This document shows, piece by piece, positions 9,653-18,912 of a DNA stretch of 64,000 bases. The notes beneath the pieces were generated by a model. The model searched no databases and was not told where the DNA came from. It saw only the letters and a list, made by a program, of their open reading frames with translations. Both the position numbers and the translations under genes were made by a program. How positions within the stretch are numbered: position 1 is the first letter of the stretch; the number at the start of each line of letters is the position of its first letter. Source of the DNA: Bacillota bacterium (GTDB taxonomy: Bacteria; Bacillota; Clostridia; Acetivibrionales; JAEXSP01); assembly GCA_023453795.1 (NCBI GenBank), contig JAEXSP010000019.1, positions 1 through 64,000 of the forward strand, given 5' to 3'.

Positions 9653-10324
9653 TTGTATAAAGTGCTTAAAAAGTACAGATATACAATTCTTTGTACAGTA
9701 ATATTATTCATATTGTCGGTTTTCGGCTGCGGTATGGTCATTATAAGGCATTTTTATATAGGAAGCAGAGCTTATATATATCTGATATGGAACCTGTTTC
9801 TGTCATGGATTCCTTTCGGAGTATCAATGCTGATGACTTACTTATTTTCTCATAATTCTAAAAAACACAGTCTGATTCTGATTTTCCTCGGGTGTTTTTG
9901 GCTTTTGTTCTATCCGAATGCACCGTATATGATAACGGATTTCATTCATTACAGATTCAGCAGCAGCTTTCTCGCATGGATTGATCTTGTGATCTTTTCA
10001 GCTTTTATTCTTACAAGCTTTTTGATCGGATTTATTTCGCTATTTCTTGTCAGCAGGATCGTTGAAAAAAAGTTTAACAAGCCATTTGCTTGGCTTTTTA
10101 TACTGTGCACGCTCTTTTTAAGCAGTTACGGAATTTATCTGGGAAGGGTAATAAGGTGGAACAGCTGGGATCTTATATTTAAACCTGCGGTATTGGTAAG
10201 GAGCTTAATTGAAAACATTCATACCCAGTCGATTATATTCTCGCTTACTTACGGAGCACTTCTGACGCTTATATACGGATTCCTTTACGGGCTGACTTAT
10301 TTGAGGCTTGAAAAGATTGACTAA
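9653..10324 (+). CDS. DUF1361 integral membrane protein
   Basis: 223 residues starting at TTG, placed by GAGGAGGGG about ten bases upstream. Six or more hydrophobic helices are visible. The signature is WNLFLSWIPFGVS near 45-57 and LLFYPNAPYMITDFIHYRF near 84-102, which is the conserved core of the DUF1361 family. Function unknown. It is divergent from the MoxR operon and is followed 20 bases later by a Dabb gene, so the two may be cotranscribed. Confidence 0.8.
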   Translation: MYKVLKKYRYTILCTVILFILSVFGCGMVIIRHFYIGSRAYIYLIWNLFLSWIPFGVSMLMTYLFSHNSKKHSLILIFLGCFWLLFYPNAPYMITDFIHYRFSSSFLAWIDLVIFSAFILTSFLIGFISLFLVSRIVEKKFNKPFAWLFILCTLFLSSYGIYLGRVIRWNSWDLIFKPAVLVRSLIENIHTQSIIFSLTYGALLTLIYGFLYGLTYLRLEKID

Positions 10325-10344
10325 AAATTCAAGGGGGTAAAAAA

Positions 10345-10650
10345 ATGTTAAAGCATATTGTAATGTGGAAGCTTAAAGATTATGCGGAGGGCGCAAGTAA
10401 GGCAGAAAATGCGGTAAAGATCAAAGAAATGCTCAATTCATTGGTGGGCAGAATTCCTGAAATCAAAGCTTTAGAAGTAGGCATTAATATCAACACATCT
10501 GAACAGGCTTATGATGCCGTACTCTATACAGAATTTGAGGACGAGAAAGCATTGGAGACCTACCAGAACCATCCGGAGCACAAGAAGGTATCGGAGTTCG
10601 TAGGTAAAGTAAGGCTTGGAAGAGCCGTAGCGGATTATTTTGCTGAATAA
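10345..10650 (+). CDS. Dabb (stress-responsive A/B barrel) domain protein
   Basis: 101 residues forming a single Dabb domain: MLKHIVMWKLKD at the N-terminus, then LEVGIN, YDAVLYTEFED and YQNHPEHKKVSEFV. Small dimeric alpha/beta barrels of this type occur in many bacteria and plants, mostly without a known substrate. The RBS is GGGGG seven bases before ATG. It lies directly downstream of the DUF1361 gene. No enzymatic assignment is justified. Confidence 0.88.
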   Translation: MLKHIVMWKLKDYAEGASKAENAVKIKEMLNSLVGRIPEIKALEVGININTSEQAYDAVLYTEFEDEKALETYQNHPEHKKVSEFVGKVRLGRAVADYFAE

Positions 10651-10753
10651 AGAAATAGGAATGTATAAACAAAATTAATAACTCTGGCTAAAAAAGCCTT
10701 GACTGTTCCCTTGGGTATTGCTCTATCATGGATTCGAAGGGGAGTGAATCTTA

Positions 10754-11698
10754 ATGAAGATCAGCGAAGTAACAGAAATTACAGGATTAACCAAAAAGGC
10801 AATCAACTATTATATCCAGGAAGGGCTTATTAATCCGGAGACAATTGAGCAAAACAATTACAGGGAATTTTCACGGGAAGATGTTGACAAACTGGCACAA
10901 ATATCTGTTTTACGACAATTTGATGTGCCTATCAAAGATATTAAAGAGATCATAAACAGTCCCGAACAAATGAAAGCAAAATTGGAAATGCATTTAAATT
11001 TACTGGACGAAGAAACCAAACGGCTGGAGAAAAGCAAAAGTGTTCTAAAGACATGTCTTAACGGCTTTGACAAGGCTGAGTTAAGTCATGTGACAAACCA
11101 GCTGTCTTTGTTATACAAGACGCTTGAAATGGATCAAAGACACAAGGAAGGATTTGTTAAGAAGCAAATACAACGGATCTTTCCCGGAAACTTTGGCAAA
11201 ATGCTCGCAATATCCTATGGCCCGTTTCTTGATGAGCCCGTTGACAGCCGGGAAAAAGAGGAAGCCTGGCTTTCTATGGTAAAATTTTTAGATGAAGTCG
11301 AGGATATTGAATATCCGGATGAGGTGTATGAAGTATATAAAGATATCCCTGAAGAAGAAATAGAAAAGTATGAAAAATCCTACACCGAAAATATTGACAA
11401 ATGGGTTAAAATAACTGATGACGGCATTATGAAAGAGAAAAAAAGATTGGTTGAACATTTTGCTGAAAACAGCGAAAATTCAGATATGCAAAAGGAGCAA
11501 AAAAAGGTTTTAAAGATTACACAGTCCGTGGGCGATTTGATGAAGAATATGGGTTACAGTGAGGGCTTTTCAAAAAATTTAAAGATACTCAGCGGGAAAT
11601 ATGCCGTATATATTCAGAAAATGGTAGAGTTAACGAAATCACTTAATATACAGTTGGATGAAAATGGCAAAATGGTTGCTGTTGAAACTAAAAATTAA
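10754..11698 (+). CDS. MerR family transcriptional regulator
   Basis: 314 residues. The winged helix-turn-helix is at 1-70 (KISEVTEITGLTKKAINYYI, then the wing NNYREFSREDVDKLAQI). A coiled coil follows near 75-110, and a long, charged C-terminal region of about 200 residues without recognised metal or ligand motifs. The N-terminal domain is certain by pattern; the inducer is not. The C-terminal region is much longer than in metal-sensing MerR proteins and resembles uncharacterised Firmicutes regulators. The RBS is GGGGAG before ATG 10754. No adjacent target is obvious; self-regulation is possible. Confidence 0.88.
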   Translation: MKISEVTEITGLTKKAINYYIQEGLINPETIEQNNYREFSREDVDKLAQISVLRQFDVPIKDIKEIINSPEQMKAKLEMHLNLLDEETKRLEKSKSVLKTCLNGFDKAELSHVTNQLSLLYKTLEMDQRHKEGFVKKQIQRIFPGNFGKMLAISYGPFLDEPVDSREKEEAWLSMVKFLDEVEDIEYPDEVYEVYKDIPEEEIEKYEKSYTENIDKWVKITDDGIMKEKKRLVEHFAENSENSDMQKEQKKVLKITQSVGDLMKNMGYSEGFSKNLKILSGKYAVYIQKMVELTKSLNIQLDENGKMVAVETKN

Positions 11699-11720
11699 TA
11701 AATCGGAAGCCATTACAGCA

Positions 11721-11747
11721 AGAAAACCTGGCTAAATCAGGTTTTCT
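11721..11747. terminator. Bidirectional rho-independent terminator
   Basis: A perfect 10-bp stem (AGAAAACCTG with CAGGTTTTCT) around a 7-base loop, with A and T runs in the outer arms. It sits between the convergent MerR and lactate dehydrogenase genes, two bases from the ldh stop codon. Confidence 0.85.
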
Positions 11748-11748
11748 C

Positions 11749-12699
11749 TTAAAGCTTCAAATCCTTTATCACGTTTTTCAAAGCATTGCCTGAACTCAGC
11801 AGAGACTCTTTTTCAGAAGCACTCAGGGGCACATCGATAATCTTTGAGATGCCTGAACTGTTAACAATAGTAGGAAGACTGAGGCATACATCACTTAACC
11901 CGTATTGACCTTCGAGAAGGCTTGATACCGTCAAAATAGAATTTTCATCTCTTTCGATGCACTCGACTATTCTTCTTACCGCGAGGGCTACCGCATAAAA
12001 GGTCGCACCCTTTCGCTTTATTATTTCATAGGCGGCATTTTTAACATCAGTATAGATGTCATACTTTGAAAGGTTGCCTTCACATTGACTGCAGCTTTTG
12101 CAATATTCGTCCATTTGGATTCCGGCAACGTTTGTAAGGCTCCATGTCGGCACTTCGGTGTCGCCGTGTTCACCAATAATATATGCATGTACATTCCTCG
12201 TATCTATGCCGACATGGTCTCCGAGTAGATACCTGAACCTTGCGGTGTCCAGAACTGTTCCCGAACCGATTACCTTGTTCTTCGGAAAGCCGGAAAGCTT
12301 ATATGTAACGTAGGTAAGTATGTCAACCGGATTTGTAACGACAAGCAGAATGCAGTCGGAAACATATTTGGTCAGTTCACCGATGATGCCTCTGAAAATC
12401 TCAGTATTTTTGTTGACAAGGTCTATTCTGGTTTCACCCGGCTTTTGGTTTGCTCCGGCAGTGATTATGACTATATCGGAGCCTGCACAGTCGCTATAAG
12501 TTCCGTTGTAGATTCTTACAGGCCTTACAAAAGGCATTCCATGGTTCATGTCCATGACTTCGCCTTCAGACTTTTCTACATTTCGATCGACTAATACCAA
12601 TTCAGATACCAGCCCGCTGATCATTAATGTGTAAGCGGTAGTTGATCCCACAAAGCCTGCACCTATTATTGATACTTTCTTTATTAGATTTTTTTCCAT
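11749..12699 (-). CDS. ldh: L-lactate dehydrogenase
   Basis: 316 residues. The Rossmann start is VSIIGAGFVGSTTAY (residues 9-23) with an acidic NAD site in VLVDRN. The substrate loop is GANQKPGETR, where Gln rather than Arg at the specificity position argues for lactate over malate dehydrogenase. The catalytic loop is IGEHGDTEVPTWS with the proton-relay His. It interconverts pyruvate and L-lactate with NADH, a fermentation endpoint. Monocistronic, with AGGAGG-like RBS and a shared terminator at its 3' end. Length is normal. Confidence 0.94.
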   Translation of the reverse strand: MEKNLIKKVSIIGAGFVGSTTAYTLMISGLVSELVLVDRNVEKSEGEVMDMNHGMPFVRPVRIYNGTYSDCAGSDIVIITAGANQKPGETRIDLVNKNTEIFRGIIGELTKYVSDCILLVVTNPVDILTYVTYKLSGFPKNKVIGSGTVLDTARFRYLLGDHVGIDTRNVHAYIIGEHGDTEVPTWSLTNVAGIQMDEYCKSCSQCEGNLSKYDIYTDVKNAAYEIIKRKGATFYAVALAVRRIVECIERDENSILTVSSLLEGQYGLSDVCLSLPTIVNSSGISKIIDVPLSASEKESLLSSGNALKNVIKDLKL

Positions 12700-12821
12700 A
12701 GGACGCCTCCTGTATTCTTTTGTATGCGTATATTATACCTCCAATAGAATAACATCAAACAAATAGAATACCTGAAAATAATTTGAATTAACATTTTTTT
12801 CATTAATCTTAAACTCTGATA

Positions 12822-12830
12822 TGGTATAAT
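12822..12830 (+). promoter_or_regulatory. Extended -10 promoter of cinA
   Basis: TGGTATAAT, an extended -10 element, lies 31 bases before the cinA ATG. No good -35 hexamer is seen 17 bases upstream, which is normal for extended -10 promoters. Confidence 0.6.
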
Positions 12831-12861
12831 GTCTTATATTTATAATTAAGGAGATATTGCT

Positions 12862-14091
12862 ATGAAGGTTGAAGTACTGGCTGTAGGAACAGAATTATTG
12901 ATGGGTCAGATTGCAAACACAAATGCACAATATATATCAAACAGACTGCCCGAAATAGGCATGGGCGTTTATTATCACAGTGTGGTGGGCGATAATCCGG
13001 AAAGGCTCAAGGGGAGCCTTGAAATCGCACTGAAACGTTGTGATGTTGTCATAATGACAGGAGGTCTTGGCCCTACACAGGATGATCTTACAAAGGAAAC
13101 AGTTGCACAAGCTTTTGGAAGAAAGCTTGTTTTGGATGAAGAAAGTCTTGATAAAATTAAAAGCTATTTTAAGAAAATAAACAGGGAAATGGCTGACAAC
13201 AACGTAAAACAGGCATATTTACCTGAGAAGTCTATCATAATAAAGAATAATAACGGGACCGCGCCGGGATGCATAATCGAAGCCGAAGAAAAGGTCGTGG
13301 TGATGCTTCCGGGACCGCCTTCTGAAATGAAGCCGATGTTTGAAGAAACTGTTATGCCTTACTTCAGGGAAAAATCCGAAATGAGGCTGGTTTCCAAACA
13401 TCTGAGGATATTCGGGATTGGCGAGTCTTTACTTGAAAAAAGTATAATTGATCTTATTGAAGGCCAGTCTAATCCTACTATTGCACCATATGCAAAAGAG
13501 GGAGAAGTAACACTGAGAGTCACAGCAAGCGGGAAGAGCTGCGAAGAAGCGGAAAAACTTATTGAACCCATTATAAATGAAATAGAAAAAAGAGTCGGCG
13601 ACTGTCTTTACTCAAAAGAAAACAAGGAGCTCGAAGAGGTAACAGGCGAACTGCTTATCAGAAAGGGAATTACAATATCCATTGCAGAATCCTGTACAGG
13701 AGGCATGATTTCAGGAAGATTGACAAATATACCCGGGATATCGGAGGTATTTAACAGGTCGGCCGTAACTTACAGCAATATTGCAAAGATGGAAGAACTT
13801 GGCGTTAAGGAAGAAACTCTTGCTGAATTCGGTGCTGTCAGCAGAGAAACAGCGATAGAAATGGCGGAAGGCATAAGAAAAAAATCAAAATCCGACATAG
13901 GAGTATCGGTTACAGGTATTGCCGGCCCCGGAGGAGGCTCTGACGAAAAACCTGTAGGGTTGGTTTTTATCGCACTTTCGGATAAAAAGGGTGTGGAATG
14001 CAAACAGCTGAACCTAATGGGAAACCGCGGCAGGATAAGGAATTTGGCCTGTCTTAACGTATTTGACATGATTAGAAGAAGGATACTTTAA
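12862..14091 (+). CDS. cinA: CinA, competence/damage-inducible protein with nicotinamide-nucleotide amidase domain
   Basis: 409 residues, the full two-domain form. The N-terminal MoCF-like domain (1-170) starts VEVLAVGTELLMGQIANTNA and contains MTGGLGPTQDD and LPGPPSEM. The C-terminal amidase domain (about 255-409) contains the active segment SIAESCTGGMISGRLT and VSVTGIAGPGGGSDEKPVG. The enzyme deamidates NMN in pyridine nucleotide salvage and its gene is a frequent neighbour of recA. AAGGAG lies before ATG. Confidence 0.95.
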   Translation: MKVEVLAVGTELLMGQIANTNAQYISNRLPEIGMGVYYHSVVGDNPERLKGSLEIALKRCDVVIMTGGLGPTQDDLTKETVAQAFGRKLVLDEESLDKIKSYFKKINREMADNNVKQAYLPEKSIIIKNNNGTAPGCIIEAEEKVVVMLPGPPSEMKPMFEETVMPYFREKSEMRLVSKHLRIFGIGESLLEKSIIDLIEGQSNPTIAPYAKEGEVTLRVTASGKSCEEAEKLIEPIINEIEKRVGDCLYSKENKELEEVTGELLIRKGITISIAESCTGGMISGRLTNIPGISEVFNRSAVTYSNIAKMEELGVKEETLAEFGAVSRETAIEMAEGIRKKSKSDIGVSVTGIAGPGGGSDEKPVGLVFIALSDKKGVECKQLNLMGNRGRIRNLACLNVFDMIRRRIL

Positions 14092-14146
14092 CGTTAAAAT
14101 TTACGCATGTTTGTTGCCTATAAATTAACTTCGGAGGAAACCAATT

Positions 14147-15736
14147 TTGGAACAGGTTCAAAGAAAAAAGCTTATCAGCGCTGCGGCCATTGTCATGACA
14201 TCAATGGTACTGAGCAGGATTACCGGATTTCTCAGGTCTGCGCTGATACCGAACACCATGACAAAAATGAATTCGGATGCTTTGTTTGCAGCATTTAAAA
14301 TGACTGACATCATGTACAACCTTTTGATCGGGGGAGCAATAGCAGCCGCCCTTATACCGATTTTGTCTGGTTATATAGTAAAACGAGATGAGGAGGAAGG
14401 CTGGAAGGCTGTCGGAACCTTCATCAATGTCACATTTGTTTTAATGGTTTTCGTAAGTGTACTCGGGGTAATATTTGCACCTTTTATAATCAATATAACT
14501 GCTCCGTGGCTCGATCCGTCTACCAAAACTCTTGCAGTCAAGCTGGCGAGAATTTTATTCCCCTCGGTATCATTCATAATGCTTGCCGGACTTTGCAACG
14601 GTGTGCTGAATTCTTATCAGCGCTTTGCAGCAGCAGCCTATGGCCCTTCAATATACAATACAGGAACAGTTTTAAGCATTATCCTGCTCAAAGGCTTCGG
14701 TGTCCAGGGCATAGTAGTCGGAATTATGTGCAGCGCATTCATATATTTTATTTTCCAGCTTTCCTTTGCGATAAAAAACATGGGCTATTACAGTTTTAAG
14801 ATATACCTTAAGCATCCGGGCTTTATCAGGCTTATTAAACTTGCAATACCCTCGCTTGCAGCGTCTTCCATCACTCAAGTCAATGCAGTCATATCGCAGG
14901 TCTATACCTCGCGCTTCAAATCGGGGAGCATAACCTCCTTTTCAAATGCAAATGATACCTGGCAGCTTCCCTTCGGAATATTCGCAATGGGATTGGGAAC
15001 TGCAATACTGCCGACTATGTCCGAAAAACTGGCTCTTGGAGAAATGAATGCCTTTAAGTCTATTATGTCAAAGGGTTTCAAGATAGTACTTCTTCTTGTT
15101 ATACCCTCAGGAGCTGCATTAATTGTGCTTAGAAGAGAAGTAATAAGCGCGATATTCAAATGGTCAAGGCATTATGATATCTCAAGAATTGTTCAGACAA
15201 GCAATATATTGACATATTTCTCCATTGCGCTGCTTTCAGCATCCATACTTGCAATATTAAACAGAGCTTTCTATGCAAACAATGATACAAAAACACCTCT
15301 TTACGTAGGTACAATTACAATAATCCTCAATGCATTCCTTTGCTATCTTTTCTACCAGACAACAAATCTCGAAGTGGCAGGTATGTCTTTTGCTTATTCC
15401 ATAGCAAGTATGGTCAATATGATCGCTTTAATAATTATAATGAATAAAAAAGTGAACGGAATTGATATTCCGAAGCTGCTTAAATATGCTCTGAAGGTAT
15501 TCGCTGCCGCAGCTGCCATGGGAGCAGTCCTTTTTATAATGCAAAAGATTATTCCAATCAATTCGATGAGGGTTTTCAGTATTAAAAATAAGCTTTTTGA
15601 GCTTATGGCATTGGGAATTGAAATAGTTGTCGGATTGGGAGTTTATTTCGGCATCGTTGTTGCCCTACGCCTTGAAGAAGCTGTTTTTGCCTATAAGACT
15701 ATAGTTCCCAGGCTATTGAAATTTATAAAAAAATAA
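14147..15736 (+). CDS. murJ: MurJ lipid II flippase
   Basis: 529 residues with about 14 hydrophobic helices and MurJ/MVF signatures: SMVLSRITGFLRSALIP at 20-36, ALIPILSGY near 64, and ANDTWQLPFGIFAMGLGTAILP near 265. It moves lipid II across the cytoplasmic membrane for peptidoglycan synthesis. The start is TTG, supported by TCGGAGGAAA nine bases upstream. It lies 55 bases after cinA and before recA with its own promoter, so cinA-murJ may be one unit. Confidence 0.92.
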   Translation: MEQVQRKKLISAAAIVMTSMVLSRITGFLRSALIPNTMTKMNSDALFAAFKMTDIMYNLLIGGAIAAALIPILSGYIVKRDEEEGWKAVGTFINVTFVLMVFVSVLGVIFAPFIINITAPWLDPSTKTLAVKLARILFPSVSFIMLAGLCNGVLNSYQRFAAAAYGPSIYNTGTVLSIILLKGFGVQGIVVGIMCSAFIYFIFQLSFAIKNMGYYSFKIYLKHPGFIRLIKLAIPSLAASSITQVNAVISQVYTSRFKSGSITSFSNANDTWQLPFGIFAMGLGTAILPTMSEKLALGEMNAFKSIMSKGFKIVLLLVIPSGAALIVLRREVISAIFKWSRHYDISRIVQTSNILTYFSIALLSASILAILNRAFYANNDTKTPLYVGTITIILNAFLCYLFYQTTNLEVAGMSFAYSIASMVNMIALIIIMNKKVNGIDIPKLLKYALKVFAAAAAMGAVLFIMQKIIPINSMRVFSIKNKLFELMALGIEIVVGLGVYFGIVVALRLEEAVFAYKTIVPRLLKFIKK

Positions 15737-15775
15737 AAGTTTATCAAATATGATGTAAAATATTACTAAAAAGCA

Positions 15776-15804
15776 TTGACTCGTCTGAAATAATAATATA
15801 TAAT
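15776..15804 (+). promoter_or_regulatory. Sigma-A promoter of recA
   Basis: TTGACT at 15776-15781 and TATAAT at 15799-15804 with an exact 17-base spacer. This is a near-consensus vegetative promoter, followed by an SOS box and the recA RBS. Confidence 0.85.
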
Positions 15805-15811
15805 CTAAACA

Positions 15812-15823
15812 GAACAAATGTTC
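15812..15823 (+). promoter_or_regulatory. LexA (DinR) SOS box upstream of recA
   Basis: GAACAAATGTTC, a perfect match to the Gram-positive GAAC-N4-GTTC operator, seven bases past the -10 element. LexA bound here would block the recA transcript start, so recA should be DNA-damage inducible. Confidence 0.87.
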
Positions 15824-15857
15824 GTTATGAAATTTTGTTGAGGAGGAATATCAAGGT

Positions 15858-16910
15858 ATGCTGGAGAAGAAGAAAGCTTTGGAAATGGCTTTAGGCCAGA
15901 TAGAGAAACAGTTTGGAAAAGGTGCGGTTATGAAATTGGGCGAAAGCACGCACATGAATGTCGAAACGATACCTACAGGAGCACTCGGGCTTGACATAGC
16001 TCTAGGTGTAGGCGGAGTTCCGAGAGGAAGAATTGTAGAGGTATTTGGGCCTGAATCTTCCGGTAAAACCACTGTTGCCCTTCACATAGTAGCAGAAGCG
16101 CAGAAGGCAGGTGGAGAAGCGGCTTTCATTGATGCAGAGCATGCACTTGATCCGGTATATGCCAAGAAACTCGGTGTAGATATTGAAAATCTTATAGTTT
16201 CACAGCCTGATACAGGTGAACAGGCGTTGGAAATAGCAGAAGCGCTTGTAAGAAGCGGTGCTATCGACGTAATAGTTATTGACTCGGTTGCAGCTTTGGT
16301 ACCCAAAGCGGAAATTGATGGAGAAATGGGCGATGCCCATGTCGGCTTGCAGGCCAGACTTATGTCTCAGGCGCTTAGAAAACTGGCCGGCGTTATAAAT
16401 AAATCAAAAACTACTGCAATATTTATAAACCAGTTGAGAGAAAAAGTAGGAATCATGTTTGGTAATCCGGAGACGACTCCCGGAGGAAGAGCTTTAAAAT
16501 TCTACTCCTCGGTAAGACTGGATGTCCGAAGGATAGAGTCCATAAAACAGGGAAATGAGATCATAGGCAACAGGACAAAGGTTAAGGTAGTAAAAAATAA
16601 AATCGCTCCACCTTTTAAAGAAGCCGAATTTGACATCATATACGGTCAGGGAATATCAAAAGAAGGAAGCATACTCGATGTAGGAGTCAGTCTTGATATA
16701 GTTAATAAGAGCGGTGCATGGTTCTCTTACAACGGACAGAGAATCGGACAGGGCAGAGAAAATGTAAAGGCATTCCTGAAAGAAAACAAGGATATTACCC
16801 TAGATATTGAATCCAAAATACGTGAGAATTATAATCAGGCTTTTAAGAATAGCATTGACGCACATGTTAAAAATGACGATGACGATGAAGATTTAGACCT
16901 TGAAGGTTAA
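15858..16910 (+). CDS. recA: RecA recombinase
   Basis: 350 residues. The Walker A motif is GPESSGKTT at about 64-72. The signature ALKFYSSVRLDVRR is near 212-225, and the acidic tail (DDDDEDLDLEG) is typical. It forms filaments on single-stranded DNA, drives strand exchange and triggers LexA self-cleavage. A strong RBS (GAGGAGGAA) precedes ATG 15858. It is under an SOS-type promoter and is followed by recX. No intein or insertion. Confidence 0.98.
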   Translation: MLEKKKALEMALGQIEKQFGKGAVMKLGESTHMNVETIPTGALGLDIALGVGGVPRGRIVEVFGPESSGKTTVALHIVAEAQKAGGEAAFIDAEHALDPVYAKKLGVDIENLIVSQPDTGEQALEIAEALVRSGAIDVIVIDSVAALVPKAEIDGEMGDAHVGLQARLMSQALRKLAGVINKSKTTAIFINQLREKVGIMFGNPETTPGGRALKFYSSVRLDVRRIESIKQGNEIIGNRTKVKVVKNKIAPPFKEAEFDIIYGQGISKEGSILDVGVSLDIVNKSGAWFSYNGQRIGQGRENVKAFLKENKDITLDIESKIRENYNQAFKNSIDAHVKNDDDDEDLDLEG

Positions 16911-16927
16911 TAGTGATAGATAAATCA

Positions 16928-16963
16928 AAAGGGACAAGCCGCTGACCATCGGGGAGTCCCTTT
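16928..16963 (+). terminator. Stem-loop between recA and recX
   Basis: AAAGGGAC (16928-16935) pairs with GTCCCTTT (16956-16963) around a 20-base loop. It could be a partial terminator lowering recX relative to recA. There is no long T run, so read-through is expected. Confidence 0.5.
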
Positions 16964-16985
16964 AAGTATATTGGGGGAGGGCTAT

Positions 16986-17600
16986 ATGACAATAACTTCT
17001 ATTGAAAAAAGCAAAAAGAATGACAGGCTTCAGGTTTATGTAGACGGAAGCTATTCTTTTTCAATATCTGAGGAGGATTATATATCCCTTAACCTGTATG
17101 AAAAAAGAGAAATAACTGCGGAAGAGATAGCTCATATAAGAAGCAGTATTAATTTAAGAGAGGCAAAGTCAAAGGCTGTAAAATTCCTTGCTTTGAAAAT
17201 AAGGACGGAGAAGGAAGTAATTAAAAAGCTCGAACAGGAAGGCTTCGACCTGAGTATTGCAGAAGCGGCATGTGAAGAACTGAAGTCAATAGGATACATC
17301 AACGATGAAATGTATGCCCAAAAGTATATTTATGACAGAAGCAAGCTCAAACCAAAATCAAAAAGATTTTTGAAATTGGAACTGCAGCAAAAAGGAATAG
17401 AAGAGGATATCATAGACAAGATTCTCGACGGCTGGGAGATTGATGACGAGTCTGTAGCAGAACATCTTGTCAAAAGAAAATTCGGGAAATATGATCTGAA
17501 GGATGAAAAGGTTAGGAGAAAGGCGTATTCATTTTTGATGCACAGGGGTTTTAGCTCCGAGGTGATTGGAAAAACGTTAAAAATACAGGAAGAGTACTAG
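16986..17600 (+). CDS. recX: RecX regulatory protein
   Basis: 204 residues. The helical repeats carry RecX-type segments (KFLALKIRTEKEVIKKLEQEGF, SIGYINDEMYAQKYI, KSKRFLKLELQQKGI). RecX binds RecA filaments and limits their activity. The ATG at 16986 is chosen over an in-frame TTG at 16971 because the GGGGGAGG ribosome binding site overlaps that TTG. The position right after recA is the usual one. Confidence 0.9.
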   Translation: MTITSIEKSKKNDRLQVYVDGSYSFSISEEDYISLNLYEKREITAEEIAHIRSSINLREAKSKAVKFLALKIRTEKEVIKKLEQEGFDLSIAEAACEELKSIGYINDEMYAQKYIYDRSKLKPKSKRFLKLELQQKGIEEDIIDKILDGWEIDDESVAEHLVKRKFGKYDLKDEKVRRKAYSFLMHRGFSSEVIGKTLKIQEEY

Positions 17601-17640
17601 TCAGAACACGATTTTAGGGATTAAGGGATTGACAAGATTT
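17601..17640 (+). repeat. Dispersed repeat, copy A
   Basis: The core AGAACACGATTTTAGGGATT with following AAGGGATTGACAAGATTT closely matches bases 20663-20710 and, inverted and more degraded, 21521-21556. It lies directly after the recX stop. It is probably one of a genome-wide family of short intergenic repeats. Confidence 0.65.
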
Positions 17641-17673
17641 TAAAAAACAATGGTATATTCTTTAGGCTTGAGA

Positions 17674-17743
17674 TAAAAAAAGAGACAGGCAGTAAATCAT
17701 AGAATAATATGCTTGATTTCTTGCTTCCTGTCCCATTTTTATT
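17674..17743. terminator. Bidirectional terminator between recX and a secreted protein gene
   Basis: GACAGG (17684-17689) pairs with CCTGTC (17727-17732), extended inward by imperfect pairing of AAATCA with TGATTT. Runs of A before and T after the stem make it usable from both strands, as expected between convergent genes. Confidence 0.7.
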
Positions 17744-17777
17744 TAAGTTAGTAAACAGTATAAGCTGTTAATAAATA

Positions 17778-18608
17778 TTATTTAACATTAACCTTTACAG
17801 ATAAGCTGTATGTGGTTTTGCCTATTTTTACTGAAGCTTTAATAACCCCTGAAAATTTCCCCATTACAGTTACTGTTCCGCTTTTAACAGATACATTTCC
17901 TCCTTTATATGCTTTAAGATCATTTGTCAGGACCTGCCATACAGCAGTTTTGCTTCTATCTACGAAGTTCCCTTCATTATTGATTTCATTCAATGTAAGA
18001 TAAAAAGTTGCAGAACCATTCGTGTTAAAGTCTACGGTAATACTGTCATTTTTAGCTTTTGCTTCTTTCAAATCAATTAAAATTTGCTTGTTTTTAACAA
18101 TGCTTGGATTGGCCCTCATGATAACATTTGGTAATTTAGAAGGAATATTGCCAACGGGTTCTTGGATATATCGAGGGGAAGAGACTTGAGCGTTGACATA
18201 GATATGGACTTCAATCTTATCAGTTTCACCTTTCCCTCCGGATGCTGAAATATAGCCGTTAAATTCATTTGTAGCTGTAAAAATGCCGTTATTGACTGTC
18301 AAATCCTTGCTTTTGCAAGCAGTACCATCTTCATTGAAAATGCTCCACTTTACATTTTTAATTTCCGCGATAGTTTTCCCTTTACCGTCGACGCTATAAA
18401 AACCCAGAATAAAAGTTAATTTGTGAATGTCATTTAGAGGCGATAAATAACTCCCATCTTGAATGGGCCGTCCTTTCTTAGTAATGATTTTTGCTGAAGG
18501 ACTTTTGCCTGCAGCAGTACTATCTGCTGCAAACGTTTGAACACAGTTGGTTGTAATCAGTAGACATAAAAATGTAAGAAGAATAGTTTTTGCTAATTTC
18601 CTGCTCAT
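17778..18608 (-). CDS. Secreted Ig-like domain protein
   Basis: 276 residues with a clear signal peptide (MSRKLAKTILLTFLCLLITT, cleavage probably near the Ala-Ala at about 28). The mature part holds two regions resembling bacterial Ig-like (BIG_2-type) domains: one with WSIFNEDG...NGIFTATNEFNGYISASGG near 85-130 and one with VWQVLTND...SGTVTVMGKFSGVIKASV near 220-270. The NG-x-F/V-x-A...G-x-I-x-A pattern is typical of such folds. Function unknown; surface or matrix binding is possible. It is a single gene, with convergent recX on its 3' side. Confidence 0.75.
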   Translation of the reverse strand: MSRKLAKTILLTFLCLLITTNCVQTFAADSTAAGKSPSAKIITKKGRPIQDGSYLSPLNDIHKLTFILGFYSVDGKGKTIAEIKNVKWSIFNEDGTACKSKDLTVNNGIFTATNEFNGYISASGGKGETDKIEVHIYVNAQVSSPRYIQEPVGNIPSKLPNVIMRANPSIVKNKQILIDLKEAKAKNDSITVDFNTNGSATFYLTLNEINNEGNFVDRSKTAVWQVLTNDLKAYKGGNVSVKSGTVTVMGKFSGVIKASVKIGKTTYSLSVKVNVK

Positions 18609-18912
18609 TATTATACACTCCTTTAGTTATTTTTTTTGTTATCTGTCACTGTTGATACGGCAGCATTATCTTGGGTGATTCCGGTAAAACCGCCAACATT
18701 TCAATTATTACTGATAAAAAATAAAAAATCAAGTAGATTAATCGTGGGATGGTTGCGCTTGGGGATCAGTCCACAAAATTATGTCAATAAAAATTCTTGG
18801 TCTTTGGCATATTTCGCCCAAACAGAGATTATTTATGGTATAATATGGACAATTAGTGTGAAGCATGCCTTGATCTGTAATTAAATGGAGTGAAAAAAGG
18901 GGGGTTACAGGA
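18609..18912. other. Divergent intergenic region with promoter
   Basis: About 300 bases between the secreted protein gene (minus) and the QueG-like gene (plus). It contains the RBS of each gene and one good plus-strand promoter. A short plus-strand open frame at 18636-18884 has no RBS and no recognisable product, and I regard it as chance. Confidence 0.5.
18836..18844 (+). promoter_or_regulatory. Extended -10 promoter of the QueG-like gene
   Basis: TGGTATAAT, about 69 bases before the ATG at 18913. The -35 region is weak, consistent with an extended -10 promoter. Confidence 0.6.

Noticed and set aside
14107..14298. 63-residue frame overlapping the start of murJ
   Set aside because: It is out of frame with murJ; the TTG start of MurJ has the better RBS and clear homology from its first residues.
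16971..16985. TTG start of RecX at 16971
   Set aside because: The TTG is overlapped by the GGGGGAGG ribosome binding site that serves ATG 16986.
18636..18884. 82-residue plus-strand open frame between divergent genes
   Set aside because: No RBS or recognisable content, and it covers the promoter of the QueG-like gene.
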